Notes: generated by a model from the letters alone, not told the origin. Positions 54,107 through 63,798 are shown, counted from the first letter of the stretch. The stretch: DNA of 64,000 nt from Bacteroidaceae bacterium (GCA_017507385.1 JAFWAX010000077.1:1-64000); one strand, 5' to 3'. Numbers and translations: made by a program.

Positions 54107-54844
54107 ATGAGAAAATTCTTCTTTAGCATATTATTATTCAGCGCAGTTTTACCGGCTGTGGCTCAGAGTGCTCGCGATTTTATTCGTATGGGCAATAAAG
54201 CCTATCGCCAAGAACGGTATGATGAGGCGGAAACGTTTTATTTGAAGTCAATAGAGAAGAATCCTTCATTTGAAGCATACTATAATTTAGGCAATGCCTA
54301 TGTGATGCAGTTGAAGGATTCTACAGCATACGAAAACTATAAGAAAGCAGATTCTTTGGGAACAAGTGACCCTTTGCGTAAAGCGCGCAATTTCCACAAT
54401 ATGGGTAATATATGGTATGCCCAAGGACTGGCAGCTTCACGTCAGGAAGGAGCTAATGCTGCAGGTGCATTTCAGAATTCAGTTAATTATTTCAAGAGTT
54501 CTCTTCGGTGCAATCCTGATGATCATGAAACACGCTATAATCTTGCAATGGCTCAATATCAGTTGAAAAAGAATCAGGATAAAAATGAGGGTGGAGAAAG
54601 CAAAGATAAGAATCAGGAACAAAAAGAACAGCAACAGCAAGAACAACAGCAGCAACAGGAGCAGCAACAAAAACAACAAGAACAGCAGCAAGAGCAACAG
54701 CAGCCTAAGCAGAAGAAAGATGAAATGAGCGATCAGGCTGCCGAGCGACTTCTCAATTCTGCACAGCAAGATGAAAAAGATGTTCAGAGGAAACTGAATG
54801 AAACTCAGAACAATAGAAGAAAGAGTCTTGAAAAAGATTGGTAA
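54107..54844 (+). CDS. batC: BatC, TPR protein with Gln-rich tail
   Basis: A 245-residue exported protein. The signal peptide is RKFFFSILLFSAVLPAVAQ. TPR-type helices follow (about 20-150; EAYYNLGNAYVMQ). Then comes an almost pure Gln/Glu/Lys tract (about 165-205) coded by CAA/CAG repeats, and a short charged C-terminus. The start ATG directly follows the batB stop. BatC likely works as a periplasmic scaffold. Confidence 0.88.
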   Translation: MRKFFFSILLFSAVLPAVAQSARDFIRMGNKAYRQERYDEAETFYLKSIEKNPSFEAYYNLGNAYVMQLKDSTAYENYKKADSLGTSDPLRKARNFHNMGNIWYAQGLAASRQEGANAAGAFQNSVNYFKSSLRCNPDDHETRYNLAMAQYQLKKNQDKNEGGESKDKNQEQKEQQQQEQQQQQEQQQKQQEQQQEQQQPKQKKDEMSDQAAERLLNSAQQDEKDVQRKLNETQNNRRKSLEKDW

Positions 54845-54881
54845 TAAATAGTGATGATTTGTTGATAAAAACGGTTTTCAG

Positions 54882-56723
54882 ATGAAAAGAATACTATATA
54901 TCTATATATTGATGTTTTTTTCCATCAATGTTTTGGCAGATGGAAATATAACATTTGAAGCATCAGCACCTTCCACTGTAGAGTCGGGGGGTAAATTCAG
55001 GGTGCAGTTTAAGGTTAATACGCATGATGCGCGCAATTTCTCATCACCTAAGTTTGATGGCTTTGATGTGATCTATGGTCCGAGTACATCATCTCAGAGT
55101 AGCTATTCTAATTTTAATGGACGTACTTCTCAAAGCAGCAGTCTTGTCTATACATTTGTTCTTTTAGCCACAGAACCAGGTACTTATACCATCGGCAGTG
55201 CAAGTGTGCAGGTGAATGGAGAAACTGTAAAATCAAAGCCAGTACAAGTGAAGGTGTTGCCTTCTGCAAGTGGCAATGCTTCTGCTAATTATAGCTCTAA
55301 TGGACGTAATCCTGGAATCAATCAGTCATCTTCAAGTACTTCCTCCGAACAGCAAATTTCTTCAAAGGATTTGTTTATGACGGCAACTGCTTCTCGAACT
55401 AATGTGTACGAACAGGAAGCAATATTGTTGACCTATAAGATTTACACTCTGCTGGACCTCACACAGTTAGATGGAAAACTTCCGACGCTTGATGGATTCC
55501 AGATACAAGAAATTCCACTTCCTCGGACAAAAGAATTTGACTTAGAACACTATAATGGCCGTAATTATCGAACCGTTGTGTGGAGTCAGTATTTACTTTT
55601 CCCACAGAAAGCGGGGAAATTAACGATTCCTTCTATTACTTATGAGGGAGTTGTGATTACCCGTAATCGCAATTTGGATCCGATTGAAGCCTTCTTTAAT
55701 GGACAAAGTGGGTATGTGGAGGTTAAACGGAATATAACAACTCCAGCTTTGACTATCAATGTGTCACCTCTTGAAAATAAGCCAGAGGGTTTTTCGGGAG
55801 CTGTCGGAAAGTTTTCAGTTTCATCAAGCATCAGTACAACCGAGGTTGATGCTAATGATGCTGTCACGCTGAAAATCAATGTGAAGGGTAGTGGTAACAT
55901 GAAACTTATCGCAACTCCGAAGGTTGATTTCCCTAAAGATTTTGAAACATACGATGCTAAGGTGAATGATCAATTTCAGCTTGCTCGTACAGGTTTGGAG
56001 GGAACAAAGGAATTTGAATATCTGGTTGTGCCTCGCCATGCAGGAACTTATGAAATTCCAGCAGTCAGATTCGCCTATTTCGACACAGAATCTCGTTCTT
56101 TCAAGACGTTGCAGACAGAACCTTATACATTGAAAGTCAATAAGTCTAAAGGTGGAGCGGGACAGACGGTTTCCAACTATACAGGGCAGCAGCAAGATGT
56201 GCAGCAATTGAATCAAGATATACGTTTCATTAAAAAGGGGGATGTTGATTATCAGCAAGTTGGTAAAACTCTTTTGGGAACGTGGAAATATTGGGTCTCC
56301 TATCTTGTGCCGTTGCTTTTCTTCGTGCTCATTGTTTTGATAGGCCATCGACGTGTTGCTGTGAATGCGAATGTGGCACTTGCCCGTGGCAAAAAAGCAA
56401 ACAAGGTTGCTTTGAAGAGGTTGAAGACTGCTAAAAAACTGCTTGACAGTCATGATATTGGCATGTTTTATGATGAGGTTCTTCGTGCTCTTTGGGGATA
56501 TGTGGGCGACAAATTCAACATGTCACAAGAGTCTCTTAATAAAGAGAATATAGAACAAGCACTTATTTCTCGCAATGTGCCATCTGAATACATTCAGCAA
56601 TTCATCAAGGTGCTCAACGATTGCGAATTTGCTCGTTTCGCTCCAGGCGACACCAATGCCAATATGGAAAATTTATATAAAAGTGCCATTGATGCAATCA
56701 GTAAGATGGAGGATAATTTATGA
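54882..56723 (+). CDS. batD: BatD, oxygen-tolerance family protein
   Basis: A 613-residue protein with a signal peptide (ILMFFSINVLADG), several Ig-like domains in the periplasm (FVLLATEPGTYTIGSASVQV is typical), and one membrane span near 465-485 (YLVPLLFFVLIVLIGHRR), followed by a cytosolic helical domain. It matches the BatD family. The stop overlaps the start of batE by four bases. Confidence 0.92.
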   Translation: MKRILYIYILMFFSINVLADGNITFEASAPSTVESGGKFRVQFKVNTHDARNFSSPKFDGFDVIYGPSTSSQSSYSNFNGRTSQSSSLVYTFVLLATEPGTYTIGSASVQVNGETVKSKPVQVKVLPSASGNASANYSSNGRNPGINQSSSSTSSEQQISSKDLFMTATASRTNVYEQEAILLTYKIYTLLDLTQLDGKLPTLDGFQIQEIPLPRTKEFDLEHYNGRNYRTVVWSQYLLFPQKAGKLTIPSITYEGVVITRNRNLDPIEAFFNGQSGYVEVKRNITTPALTINVSPLENKPEGFSGAVGKFSVSSSISTTEVDANDAVTLKINVKGSGNMKLIATPKVDFPKDFETYDAKVNDQFQLARTGLEGTKEFEYLVVPRHAGTYEIPAVRFAYFDTESRSFKTLQTEPYTLKVNKSKGGAGQTVSNYTGQQQDVQQLNQDIRFIKKGDVDYQQVGKTLLGTWKYWVSYLVPLLFFVLIVLIGHRRVAVNANVALARGKKANKVALKRLKTAKKLLDSHDIGMFYDEVLRALWGYVGDKFNMSQESLNKENIEQALISRNVPSEYIQQFIKVLNDCEFARFAPGDTNANMENLYKSAIDAISKMEDNL

Positions 56724-57469
56724 TGAGAATCTTTTTAACTTTGATATTATCAGTTTGTGCATCAGTCTTTTCTGTCGCAGCAACAAAAGCCGATGCTGAT
56801 GCGCTTTATGAGCAAGGAAAATACGAGGAAGCTGCAGCTGGCTATGAGCAGGTGCTGAAGAATGAGGGAGTAGCTGCCAAAGTTTATTACAACCTTGGCA
56901 ATTGTTACTATAAACTTGATGAGATACCTCTTGCCATTCTCAACTATGAGCGGGCATTTCTTCTTGATCCGGGCGATGGCGATATACGTGCAAATCTTGC
57001 TTTAGCCAGAGGTAAGACCATTGACAAAGTTGTACCTCCTTCTGAAATGTTCTTTGTCATCTGGTGGCGCAATCTTACAAATAGCATGAGCATTGATGGA
57101 TGGACTATGTTAGGAGTTAGTTCTTTTATACTCATGTTGTTAGGCATTCTTGTCTATATGTTTGCACCTCAGCTTTTAGCCCGTAAGATTGGTGTGTATG
57201 GGGCGATGGTGCTGTTTGTTTTTGTTGTGGTGGCTAATTTGGCAGCCATTTCACAGCATCAGGACTTGACCAATCGTGATACAGCTATTATTTTGGCGCC
57301 TTCAGTTGCTGTGAAAAGCTCTCCGAGCGAAAAAAGCACAGACCTTTTTCTCATTCATGAAGGCTCAAAGGTCGAGATTGTTGACAGTTCGATGTCTGAA
57401 TGGATGGAAGTGAAGTTTGAAGAAGGGAAACAAGGTTGGATTCCTGTTAGCGCAGCAGAAATTATATGA
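56720..57469 (+). CDS. batE: BatE, TPR and SH3 domain protein
   Basis: A 249-residue protein with a signal peptide, two to three TPR motifs (KVYYNLGNCYYKLDEIPLAI), two membrane spans at about 130-150 and 160-185, and a C-terminal bacterial SH3 domain (about 190-249; VKSSPSEKSTDLF). It overlaps batD by four bases and the next gene by four (ATGA). Confidence 0.9.
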   Translation: MMRIFLTLILSVCASVFSVAATKADADALYEQGKYEEAAAGYEQVLKNEGVAAKVYYNLGNCYYKLDEIPLAILNYERAFLLDPGDGDIRANLALARGKTIDKVVPPSEMFFVIWWRNLTNSMSIDGWTMLGVSSFILMLLGILVYMFAPQLLARKIGVYGAMVLFVFVVVANLAAISQHQDLTNRDTAIILAPSVAVKSSPSEKSTDLFLIHEGSKVEIVDSSMSEWMEVKFEEGKQGWIPVSAAEII

Positions 57470-58155
57470 ACGAGCTTAATGAATTAGACCATCAGCTTAC
57501 GCTTGCCATTAATGGCAGTGACAGTCTTTTCTGGGACAATGTGATGTATACTGTCACCGATACCTTTTCGTGGTCATTGGTCATTCTTGCGCTGTTAATC
57601 ATCATATTCAAAAACAACAGCTGGAAAGAAGCATTGATGATTTACATCACTTTAGCATTGCTTATTTTTGTGGCAGACCGCATCTGCTCTGGGCTTGTCA
57701 AACCAATGGTTGCACGATGGAGACCCACGCAAGACCCTGGACTGATGTATATGATTGATGTCGTTCGTGGGTATCGTGGTGGACGTTTCGGTTTCTTTTC
57801 TGGACATGCCTGCAATACCATGTGCGTTGCTGTGTTTCTTTCATGGCTTTTCCGTTCTCCCAAAGTGATTGCAACCTTGCTCTTCTGGTCGTTAACGACC
57901 ACCTTTACGCGTCTCTATTTAGGCGTGCATTATTTGGGCGATGTTTGTGTGGGATGGATTGTCGGTGCTATCTTGGGCACAACCTTCTATTTCTTGATGG
58001 AGCATGTTCACAGGAAGATTGGGATGAAACGGCTCATTTCTGAGCAGTTCACTTCAACTGGCTACATGAAGAGCGACATGGACACATTGATGACCGTTGT
58101 CTTCTTCAACTACATCGGCGTGCTGATTTTTGCTATGACTTTAGGGATAGGATGA
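57466..58155 (+). CDS. PAP2-family phosphatase
   Basis: A 229-residue membrane phosphatase of the PAP2 type, probably acting on undecaprenyl pyrophosphate or a lipid phosphate. The three motifs are KPMVARWRP, FFSGHA and TRLYLGVHYLGD; the last supplies the catalytic His and Asp. Several spans surround them. Its ATG overlaps batE, so it is the last gene of the operon, and its 3' end overlaps convergent tilS by 23 bases. Confidence 0.9.
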   Translation: MNELNELDHQLTLAINGSDSLFWDNVMYTVTDTFSWSLVILALLIIIFKNNSWKEALMIYITLALLIFVADRICSGLVKPMVARWRPTQDPGLMYMIDVVRGYRGGRFGFFSGHACNTMCVAVFLSWLFRSPKVIATLLFWSLTTTFTRLYLGVHYLGDVCVGWIVGAILGTTFYFLMEHVHRKIGMKRLISEQFTSTGYMKSDMDTLMTVVFFNYIGVLIFAMTLGIG

Positions 58156-59419
58156 TGACTTTCTGAGTTTTATCATCCACTCGGTATAATTCGGAACTTC
58201 TCAATCCTGCCACCCATACGATTTCATCTCCATCCATGAGAAGGGGCAGCCTTTCCTTCTCGAAAAGGTTCAGTTTCTGGTTCGTCAGGAAATCACTCAG
58301 CAGTTTCCTTTTGCCGCCCATGCCGAACGGGGCAAAGCTGTCACCTTCCAGAGGTGTTCGCAGGCACAATTCGCCATGCAGCTTGTCTGCATCGATATAA
58401 GCATAGCTGTTGTCCTTTTTCATGTTGATGCTCTCAACTGAAACAATCTCCTTGTCAATATTGACAGGTGGGTAGCTCGTCGATTCAATAATCATGAAAT
58501 CTCTGTCAATCAGCAGTCTGCGCCATTTCCCCGTAAATATCTTTCCGCTCTCTTTGGTTGCAGCAAGTATATTTTTCAGTTGCGTTTTGTTAAAGCCCAT
58601 TGGAGCAAGAACCTCGTGCAGAACGGATAGGGGGGAGGGCTGTTCTTCAAGTTTCTGTATGCTGATATATAACTCGCCATTTGCTTTCCTCTCGCAACAT
58701 TCCTTTATAGCATCGTCGATGGCTTTTCTGTAAACCTTCTGCACCTCGTTCATGTTCTCAATGGTTGAGGTAAGGTTCTGAATAACTCCAGGATTAATCT
58801 GCTCCATGGTAGGGAGAATGTCAAGACGCACCTTGTTGCGAGCATAGTCGTTCTCCATGTTCGTGTGGTCAACCACATAGCCTTGTCTTAAATCCTGCAA
58901 GAACGAAAGGATTTCTTGACGAGTCAGACAGAGCAGCGGGCGTACAATATCCTCGTTTCGTGGCTGCATCCCGCACAATCCTTTGACTCCTGTTCCCCTG
59001 ATGAGATTCAGAATGATGGTTTCTGCATTGTCGCTTTTGTGATGTCCCACAGCGATTGCGTCGGCTTTCAATTCTTTTTTCAGATGCCTGAATTTGCTGT
59101 ATCGCAATTCTCGGGCAGCCATTTCTATGCTTATCTTTTGTTCTTTAGCATACTTCAGTGTATCAAACTCTGCTTTGTGGCAAATGATTCCGTTTTTTTC
59201 GCATAAGGCAGTTGCAAACTGCTCATCTCTCCAGCTTTCCTCGTCTCTCAGATGAAAGTTGCAGTGGACGGCTATCACTTCATAGCCTAAACGGTGGAGC
59301 ATCAAGGCAAGGCACACTGAGTCCGGACCTCCGCTCAGACCTACAATCACTCGTGCATGCTCGTCTAAGAGGTTGTTTTGCCGAATGAATAGTTTTACTT
59401 TTTCTTGTATGCTTTCCAT
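58133..59419 (-). CDS. tilS: tRNA(Ile)-lysidine synthase
   Basis: Changes the wobble C of tRNA-Ile(CAU) to lysidine, so it reads AUA. The ATP-binding motif is GLSGGPDSV. The N-terminal PP-loop domain is followed by a tRNA-binding domain and a C-terminal TilS domain ending in GKRKLLSDFL and later segments. 428 residues fits the long form. Confidence 0.94.
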   Translation of the reverse strand: MESIQEKVKLFIRQNNLLDEHARVIVGLSGGPDSVCLALMLHRLGYEVIAVHCNFHLRDEESWRDEQFATALCEKNGIICHKAEFDTLKYAKEQKISIEMAARELRYSKFRHLKKELKADAIAVGHHKSDNAETIILNLIRGTGVKGLCGMQPRNEDIVRPLLCLTRQEILSFLQDLRQGYVVDHTNMENDYARNKVRLDILPTMEQINPGVIQNLTSTIENMNEVQKVYRKAIDDAIKECCERKANGELYISIQKLEEQPSPLSVLHEVLAPMGFNKTQLKNILAATKESGKIFTGKWRRLLIDRDFMIIESTSYPPVNIDKEIVSVESINMKKDNSYAYIDADKLHGELCLRTPLEGDSFAPFGMGGKRKLLSDFLTNQKLNLFEKERLPLLMDGDEIVWVAGLRSSELYRVDDKTQKVIILSLKS

Positions 59420-59499
59420 TTTTATGTATGCAAAAATACTTCTTTTTCACGACTTTTCATCTTAAAAGAGTATTTTCTTGTAAAAAACTCATCGAAAGC

Positions 59500-59530
59500 T
59501 TTGTCGTTAACACAAAAAGTGCTACCTTTG
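59500..59530 (+). promoter_or_regulatory. tRNA-Cys promoter
   Basis: TTTG, 19 bases, TACCTTTG, 19 bases before the tRNA. Confidence 0.78.
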
Positions 59531-59549
59531 CACTCGCAAAAGCAAACAT

Positions 59550-59621
59550 GGTGCGTTGGATGAGTGGCTTAGTCACCGGTCTGCAAAACCGTTTACACCC
59601 GTTCGAATCGGGTACGCACCT
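59550..59621 (+). tRNA. tRNA-Cys (GCA)
   Basis: The acceptor GGTGCGT pairs with ACGCACC. The anticodon loop CTGCAAA gives GCA, and the T arm CCCGTTCGAATCGGG is intact. The length of 72 bases is normal. Confidence 0.95.
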
Positions 59622-59623
59622 CC

Positions 59624-59662
59624 AAAAAGCAAGGCTCGCAATTTGTCAGCCTTGCTTTTTTT
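59624..59662 (+). terminator. Terminator of tRNA-Cys
   Basis: AAAAAGCAAGGCT and AGCCTTGCTTTTTT form a perfect 13-bp stem around an 11-base loop. Confidence 0.88.
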
Positions 59663-59695
59663 GTGGCAATAATTCAAAAGCCCATTTGAGGGTGC

Positions 59696-59767
59696 AAAAC
59701 GGTGTGCCCCACAACGAGTCAGCGGTGTGGGGCACACCGATTTGCCGATGTGGGGCACACCGTTTTT
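59696..59767. repeat. REP-like three-arm palindrome (GTGGGGCAC), copy 3
   Basis: Three arms: CGGTGTGCCCCACAACG, CGGTGTGGGGCACACCG and CGATGTGGGGCACACCG. Outer AAAACGG and CCGTTTTT close the structure. It lies between the tRNA-Cys and tmRNA genes. Confidence 0.8.
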
Positions 59768-59848
59768 GGTGCTGTTTCGTGGCTGTTGTGGATGAGATGT
59801 AGAGAATTTTAGGATCAGCGGACAAAGAGGTGCTGCTGGTTAACAAGA

Positions 59849-59876
59849 AACGGCCGGGCTGTATTCCCGACCGTTC
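59849..59876 (-). terminator. Terminator of tmRNA
   Basis: On the minus strand AACGGTCGGG and CCCGGCCGTT pair with one mismatch around a seven-base loop and are followed by a T-rich run, just past the tmRNA 3' end. Confidence 0.65.
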
Positions 59877-59882
59877 ATTTTG

Positions 59883-60277
59883 TGGAGATGGAGGGGATTG
59901 AACCCTCGTCCAAACAAGGAAGCCATACGCTTTCTACATGCTTATTCTTGCCTTCGGTTTTCGTGATGCAGCAAGACCAAGACCACCAACTGCATCCTTA
60001 GCCTCTAAAAGTTCACCAGCAGGACGAGGCAACTGCTGGCTATTCCTGATTTTACAGCACCGCTGGTCGGAACGCTTCAGGACGGGAGCTTCCCGGGCGA
60101 TGTCTCGTTCCCTCGCCTTGCAAGGGAATTAGGCTTATCTACTATACTTCGATTAAGCAGCGAGAGCGTAAGATTTTTCGCCAATTAAACTTTTGATGTC
60201 TGAGATTAAAGAGAGGGGCATCGACTCTCTGCATGCTTACATACCACTCCATCTTGCTGTCAAATCCAGTCATCCCC
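59883..60277 (-). ncRNA. ssrA: Transfer-messenger RNA
   Basis: A 395-base tmRNA that rescues stalled ribosomes. The 5' acceptor GGGGATG pairs with the 3' CATCTCC, the T arm is GGGTTCAATCCCC, and the tag frame reads GGC GAA AAA TCT TAC GCT CTC GCT GCT TAA, giving GEKSYALAA. The ALAA end is the usual protease signal and the whole tag resembles those of other Bacteroidales. CCA is not encoded. Pseudoknot-like GC-rich segments lie after the tag. Confidence 0.94.
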
Positions 60278-60322
60278 AGAGATTTCTGTAGCTAACATCT
60301 GCGATGAAGCCTTTTGTGGCTG

Positions 60323-60353
60323 CAAATTTACAAGCTTTTATTGTTCTGTCAAA
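60323..60353 (-). promoter_or_regulatory. ssrA promoter
   Basis: On the minus strand: TTTG, 19 bases, TAAATTTG. It implies a leader of about 40 bases that is trimmed from the mature 5' end. Confidence 0.72.
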
Positions 60354-60375
60354 AAGTTTTAACTAAATTTTACTT

Positions 60376-62271
60376 TTAGGAAAAGAAATTATGGATTTTT
60401 TGTTTTTCTCCAGCAACGATGATAATGTCGTTTTCGAGAAGGGTTATGCAGGGATCTGGATTGATTAATGTCTCATTTGTGGGTCGTACTATGCCCATGA
60501 CGATGCAGTTTCCAATTTCTCGAATGCCTGAATTCATGATGCTTTTTCCGCAGAGAGGAGAATTGTCCGTGATGGTGTAGTTGTCAATGATTATTTTTGT
60601 GTTGTTTGTATTTTGTTCTGTATCAGGAAGGATGCTTGTGTCAAGCATATTGTTGAATTGCACAATGTCAGATTCTGTTCCGGCAATGATGAGCCTGTCG
60701 TTTGGATAGATGCGGTGATTCCCGCCAGGAATGTTGATGTTGATGCCGCCTCGTATGATTCTGACGATGCTGACGCCTGCCGTATTCCTGATACATAGAT
60801 CCTTGAGTGTTTTCCCGGAAAATGCGGAGTTGTATGGAACTTCTATTTCCGCAATGTTCATGTCGAAGCTAAGCAGCGTTGCTTCTACTTCTTTTTCTAA
60901 GCCACGTTTTGACTCAGCCAATCGTTCGCGTGCATAGAGGTTGTCGTTGAACAGGCGTAAGAAATGATTGACGCCTGGAGTCATGGATATGTTGATGAAA
61001 ATGAGCTTGATAATCTGTTTGCGGCGTGAGGTTCGTTTCTTCCTTTTTTTTCCAGGCGCATCAGTTTGTCGTTTCTCTGTGTAGCTATCTAACATCTTTC
61101 TGGTTCCTGTGCTCATGTGCCTTTCGAAAAATGCCAGTGTCGGATAAGCGAGTTTCATGATGTAGGGGGTTAGAAACGTAGTGACTACGCTGACAGCTAC
61201 GACAATAGGATACAAGTGTGAGTCTGTGACTTTCAGGCTTTGCCCAAGATTGGCAATGATGAATGCAAATTCTCCAATCTGTACCAATGAAAAACCTGTC
61301 TGAAGTGCAACTCTAAGTGGTTGGCCGGAAAGGAGTGTTCCAATGCTTCCGAATACAATCTGCCCAATGATGACAACCAATGTAATGATGGTGATGGGGA
61401 ACCAGTAATGTATGAACAAGGATGGGTCTATCATCATGCCGACAGAGACAAAAAAGATTGCGCCAAAGATGTTTTTTACAGGTTGTATGAGATGCTCAAT
61501 CCGTTCGGCTTCAATGGTCTCTGCCAAAACTGAACCCATGATGAATGCTCCAAGTGCGCTGCTGAATCCTGCTTGCACGGCAAGCAAGACCATGCCAAGG
61601 CAGAGGCCTATTGAGAAAATAGTTAGTGTTTCGTTATTAAGGTGCTGCTTGAACTTTTTCAAGAAAGTGGGGATGAGCGTTATGCCGAGGATAAACCACA
61701 TGACGATATATAAAGTCAGTTTCCCAATTTGCCATAGCAGTTCCTGGCCTTCAAATTCGTTTTTTGCAGCAATAGAAGTGAGCAGCACCATAAGAATGAT
61801 GGCGAACAAGTCTTCGGCAATGAGTATGCCAAAACATACATTGGCAAAGCGGTGGTTGCGCAAACCGGCTTCTTCTATTGCTTTGAAAACAATGGTGGTA
61901 GAAGACATGCAAAGCATTCCTCCGAGAAACAAAGCGTTCATGTTGCTCCAGCCTAACAGATAAGCAGTAAGCATACCTGTTGCCATCATGCCTGTCACGA
62001 TGACTCCTGCTCCGATGATGGCTGTGCTGCCTATTTTCAACAACTTCTTGAAAGAAAATTCAAGTCCAAGGCTGAAAAGGAGGAATAAGACCCCAATCTC
62101 TCCCCAAGTTTCAACATTCTCCGTGTTGCTAACCCATGATTCGCCAAGCATGTGTGGTCCAACCAGCAGTCCTGCAACGATATAGCCTAAAACAACGGGC
62201 TGTTTGAATAGTTTGAATAGCAGGCTTGTCAGACCTGCTGTAAGCATGATGATGCAGAGATCTTCAATCAT
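60376..62271 (-). CDS. CPA2-family cation/proton antiporter with two RCK_C domains
   Basis: A 631-residue inner-membrane Kef/CPA2-type antiporter, probably exchanging K+ or Na+ for H+. About 12-13 spans cover 1-385 (GVLFLLFSLGLEFSFKKL and FLGGMLCMSSTTIVFKAI are typical). Two cytosolic RCK_C/TrkA_C domains follow (about 470-545, VPYNSAFSGKTLKDL; and about 560-631, NSPLCGKSIMNSGIRE), which usually bind ligands that gate the channel. It starts 27 bases after the AGCS gene, so they are co-transcribed. Confidence 0.9.
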   Translation of the reverse strand: MIEDLCIIMLTAGLTSLLFKLFKQPVVLGYIVAGLLVGPHMLGESWVSNTENVETWGEIGVLFLLFSLGLEFSFKKLLKIGSTAIIGAGVIVTGMMATGMLTAYLLGWSNMNALFLGGMLCMSSTTIVFKAIEEAGLRNHRFANVCFGILIAEDLFAIILMVLLTSIAAKNEFEGQELLWQIGKLTLYIVMWFILGITLIPTFLKKFKQHLNNETLTIFSIGLCLGMVLLAVQAGFSSALGAFIMGSVLAETIEAERIEHLIQPVKNIFGAIFFVSVGMMIDPSLFIHYWFPITIITLVVIIGQIVFGSIGTLLSGQPLRVALQTGFSLVQIGEFAFIIANLGQSLKVTDSHLYPIVVAVSVVTTFLTPYIMKLAYPTLAFFERHMSTGTRKMLDSYTEKRQTDAPGKKRKKRTSRRKQIIKLIFINISMTPGVNHFLRLFNDNLYARERLAESKRGLEKEVEATLLSFDMNIAEIEVPYNSAFSGKTLKDLCIRNTAGVSIVRIIRGGININIPGGNHRIYPNDRLIIAGTESDIVQFNNMLDTSILPDTEQNTNNTKIIIDNYTITDNSPLCGKSIMNSGIREIGNCIVMGIVRPTNETLINPDPCITLLENDIIIVAGEKQKIHNFFS

Positions 62272-62298
62272 GTTCCTTTATGTTATTGTATAGTGTGA

Positions 62299-63672
62299 TT
62301 AATTGGGGGCATTTTCGTCCAAGTGTTTTTCCCACAAATAATATTGAGTGTCTTTGGCAATTACATTGGAAAGCAGCAATAGGGAGATGAGGTTCGGGAT
62401 GGCCATCAAGGCATTCATGATGTCTGACAATCCCCAAACGAGTGCAAGGCTCATGGTTGCACCTGCAAAAACTAACAAGATGTAGATGATTCTGTAAAAG
62501 ATGATGCCCCGTTTTCCAATAAGGTATTCTATGGCTTTTTCCCCATAGTAGCTCCATCCGAGAATGGTCGAAAAGGCAAAAGTGATAATGCCGAATGTGA
62601 GAATTGGCGCTCCGACATAGGGGATGAGTTCGAATGCTTTTCGGGTAAGCATGCCGCCATCGTTTTGGTTAATCTCTGGGCTTGCAACGATGCTGGAAAC
62701 AATGACAAGCCCGGTGATGGCACAGATGACGACGGTGTCCCAAAATGTTCCGGTGGAAGACACTAATGCTTGTCTGACAGGATTTCGTGTCTGTGCAGCA
62801 GCGGCTACTATAGGTGCAGAACCCATACCTGATTCGTTGGAGAACAAGCCTCGTGCTATTCCGTATCGTGCAGCGGCCATCAGTACGGTTCCTGCGGTTC
62901 CTCCACCTACAGCTTTGAGGGAAAATGCCTCATTGATAATGAGGAACAAGGCACTTGCAAGATGCTCGCGGTTGATGAATAGGATATAAGCGCAGCCAAG
63001 TATATAAAGTGCGGCCATTAAGGGTACTAAGGTCGTACACCATTTAGCAATGCTTTTCACTCCACCGATAATGACGAAACCGACGACGGTGGCCAGTATG
63101 AAGCCTACAATCATCTTGGTATGTTCGGGCGTGATGAGTCCATCGCATGCAAGTGCGAGGTTCTCGCTGATAGCATTGGCTTGGACGGTGTTGCCTATGC
63201 CGAATGTTGCAATTGCTGTAAATATGCAGAAAAGTATGCCAAGCCATTTGCATCCAAGTCCTTTTTCCAAAGCATACATGGGCCCTCCCAGCATTCTTCC
63301 GTCTTCGGTCTTTTCGCGATATCTGATGGCAAGCAATCCTTCTGCGTATTTTGTGGCAATGCCGAACAAGCCTGTTAACCAACACCAGAGCACAGCTCCT
63401 GGGCCACCCAGGCTTACGGCTGTTGCTACACCTATGATATTGCCTGTTCCAATGGTGGCAGCCAAAGATGTGGCTAAAGCTTCAAACTGGCTTACATCAC
63501 CAGAAGAGTTGCTGTCTTTCTTTACCGAAAGCTTGATGGCTGTGAAAATCTTTCTTTGTGGTATTTTGAGCCTGAAAGTCAAATAAAAATGTGTGCCAAG
63601 CAATAGTATCATCATGGGCCAGCCCCAAATGCTGGCATTAATTCCTTCTATAATTTCGAGCAGTTGTTCCAT
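62299..63672 (-). CDS. Sodium/amino-acid symporter, AGCS family
   Basis: A 457-residue inner-membrane symporter for alanine or glycine with Na+ (AGCS). Typical segments are SLAATIGTGNIIGVATAVSL, GGPGAVLWCWLTGLFGIATK and the GLFSNESGMGSAPI region. About 10-11 spans. It lies upstream of the antiporter in one unit; the pairing of a sodium symporter with a cation antiporter would fit ion balance. Confidence 0.92.
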   Translation of the reverse strand: MEQLLEIIEGINASIWGWPMMILLLGTHFYLTFRLKIPQRKIFTAIKLSVKKDSNSSGDVSQFEALATSLAATIGTGNIIGVATAVSLGGPGAVLWCWLTGLFGIATKYAEGLLAIRYREKTEDGRMLGGPMYALEKGLGCKWLGILFCIFTAIATFGIGNTVQANAISENLALACDGLITPEHTKMIVGFILATVVGFVIIGGVKSIAKWCTTLVPLMAALYILGCAYILFINREHLASALFLIINEAFSLKAVGGGTAGTVLMAAARYGIARGLFSNESGMGSAPIVAAAAQTRNPVRQALVSSTGTFWDTVVICAITGLVIVSSIVASPEINQNDGGMLTRKAFELIPYVGAPILTFGIITFAFSTILGWSYYGEKAIEYLIGKRGIIFYRIIYILLVFAGATMSLALVWGLSDIMNALMAIPNLISLLLLSNVIAKDTQYYLWEKHLDENAPN

Positions 63673-63740
63673 TGGGGTGATGGTGTTGATATGGGATGAT
63701 TTAGGCTATAATTTATGATGGCAGGAATACATTGTTACAA

Positions 63741-63776
63741 TGAATGGCAACTTGTAGTAAAACAAATTGCCATTCA
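63741..63776 (-). terminator. Hairpin after the SPOR-domain gene
   Basis: TGAATGGCAA and TTGCCATTCA form a perfect 10-bp stem around a 16-base loop, about 20 bases past the stop codon of the SPOR gene. Confidence 0.6.
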
Positions 63777-63798
63777 GGGAATTATAAGCAATTAAAAA

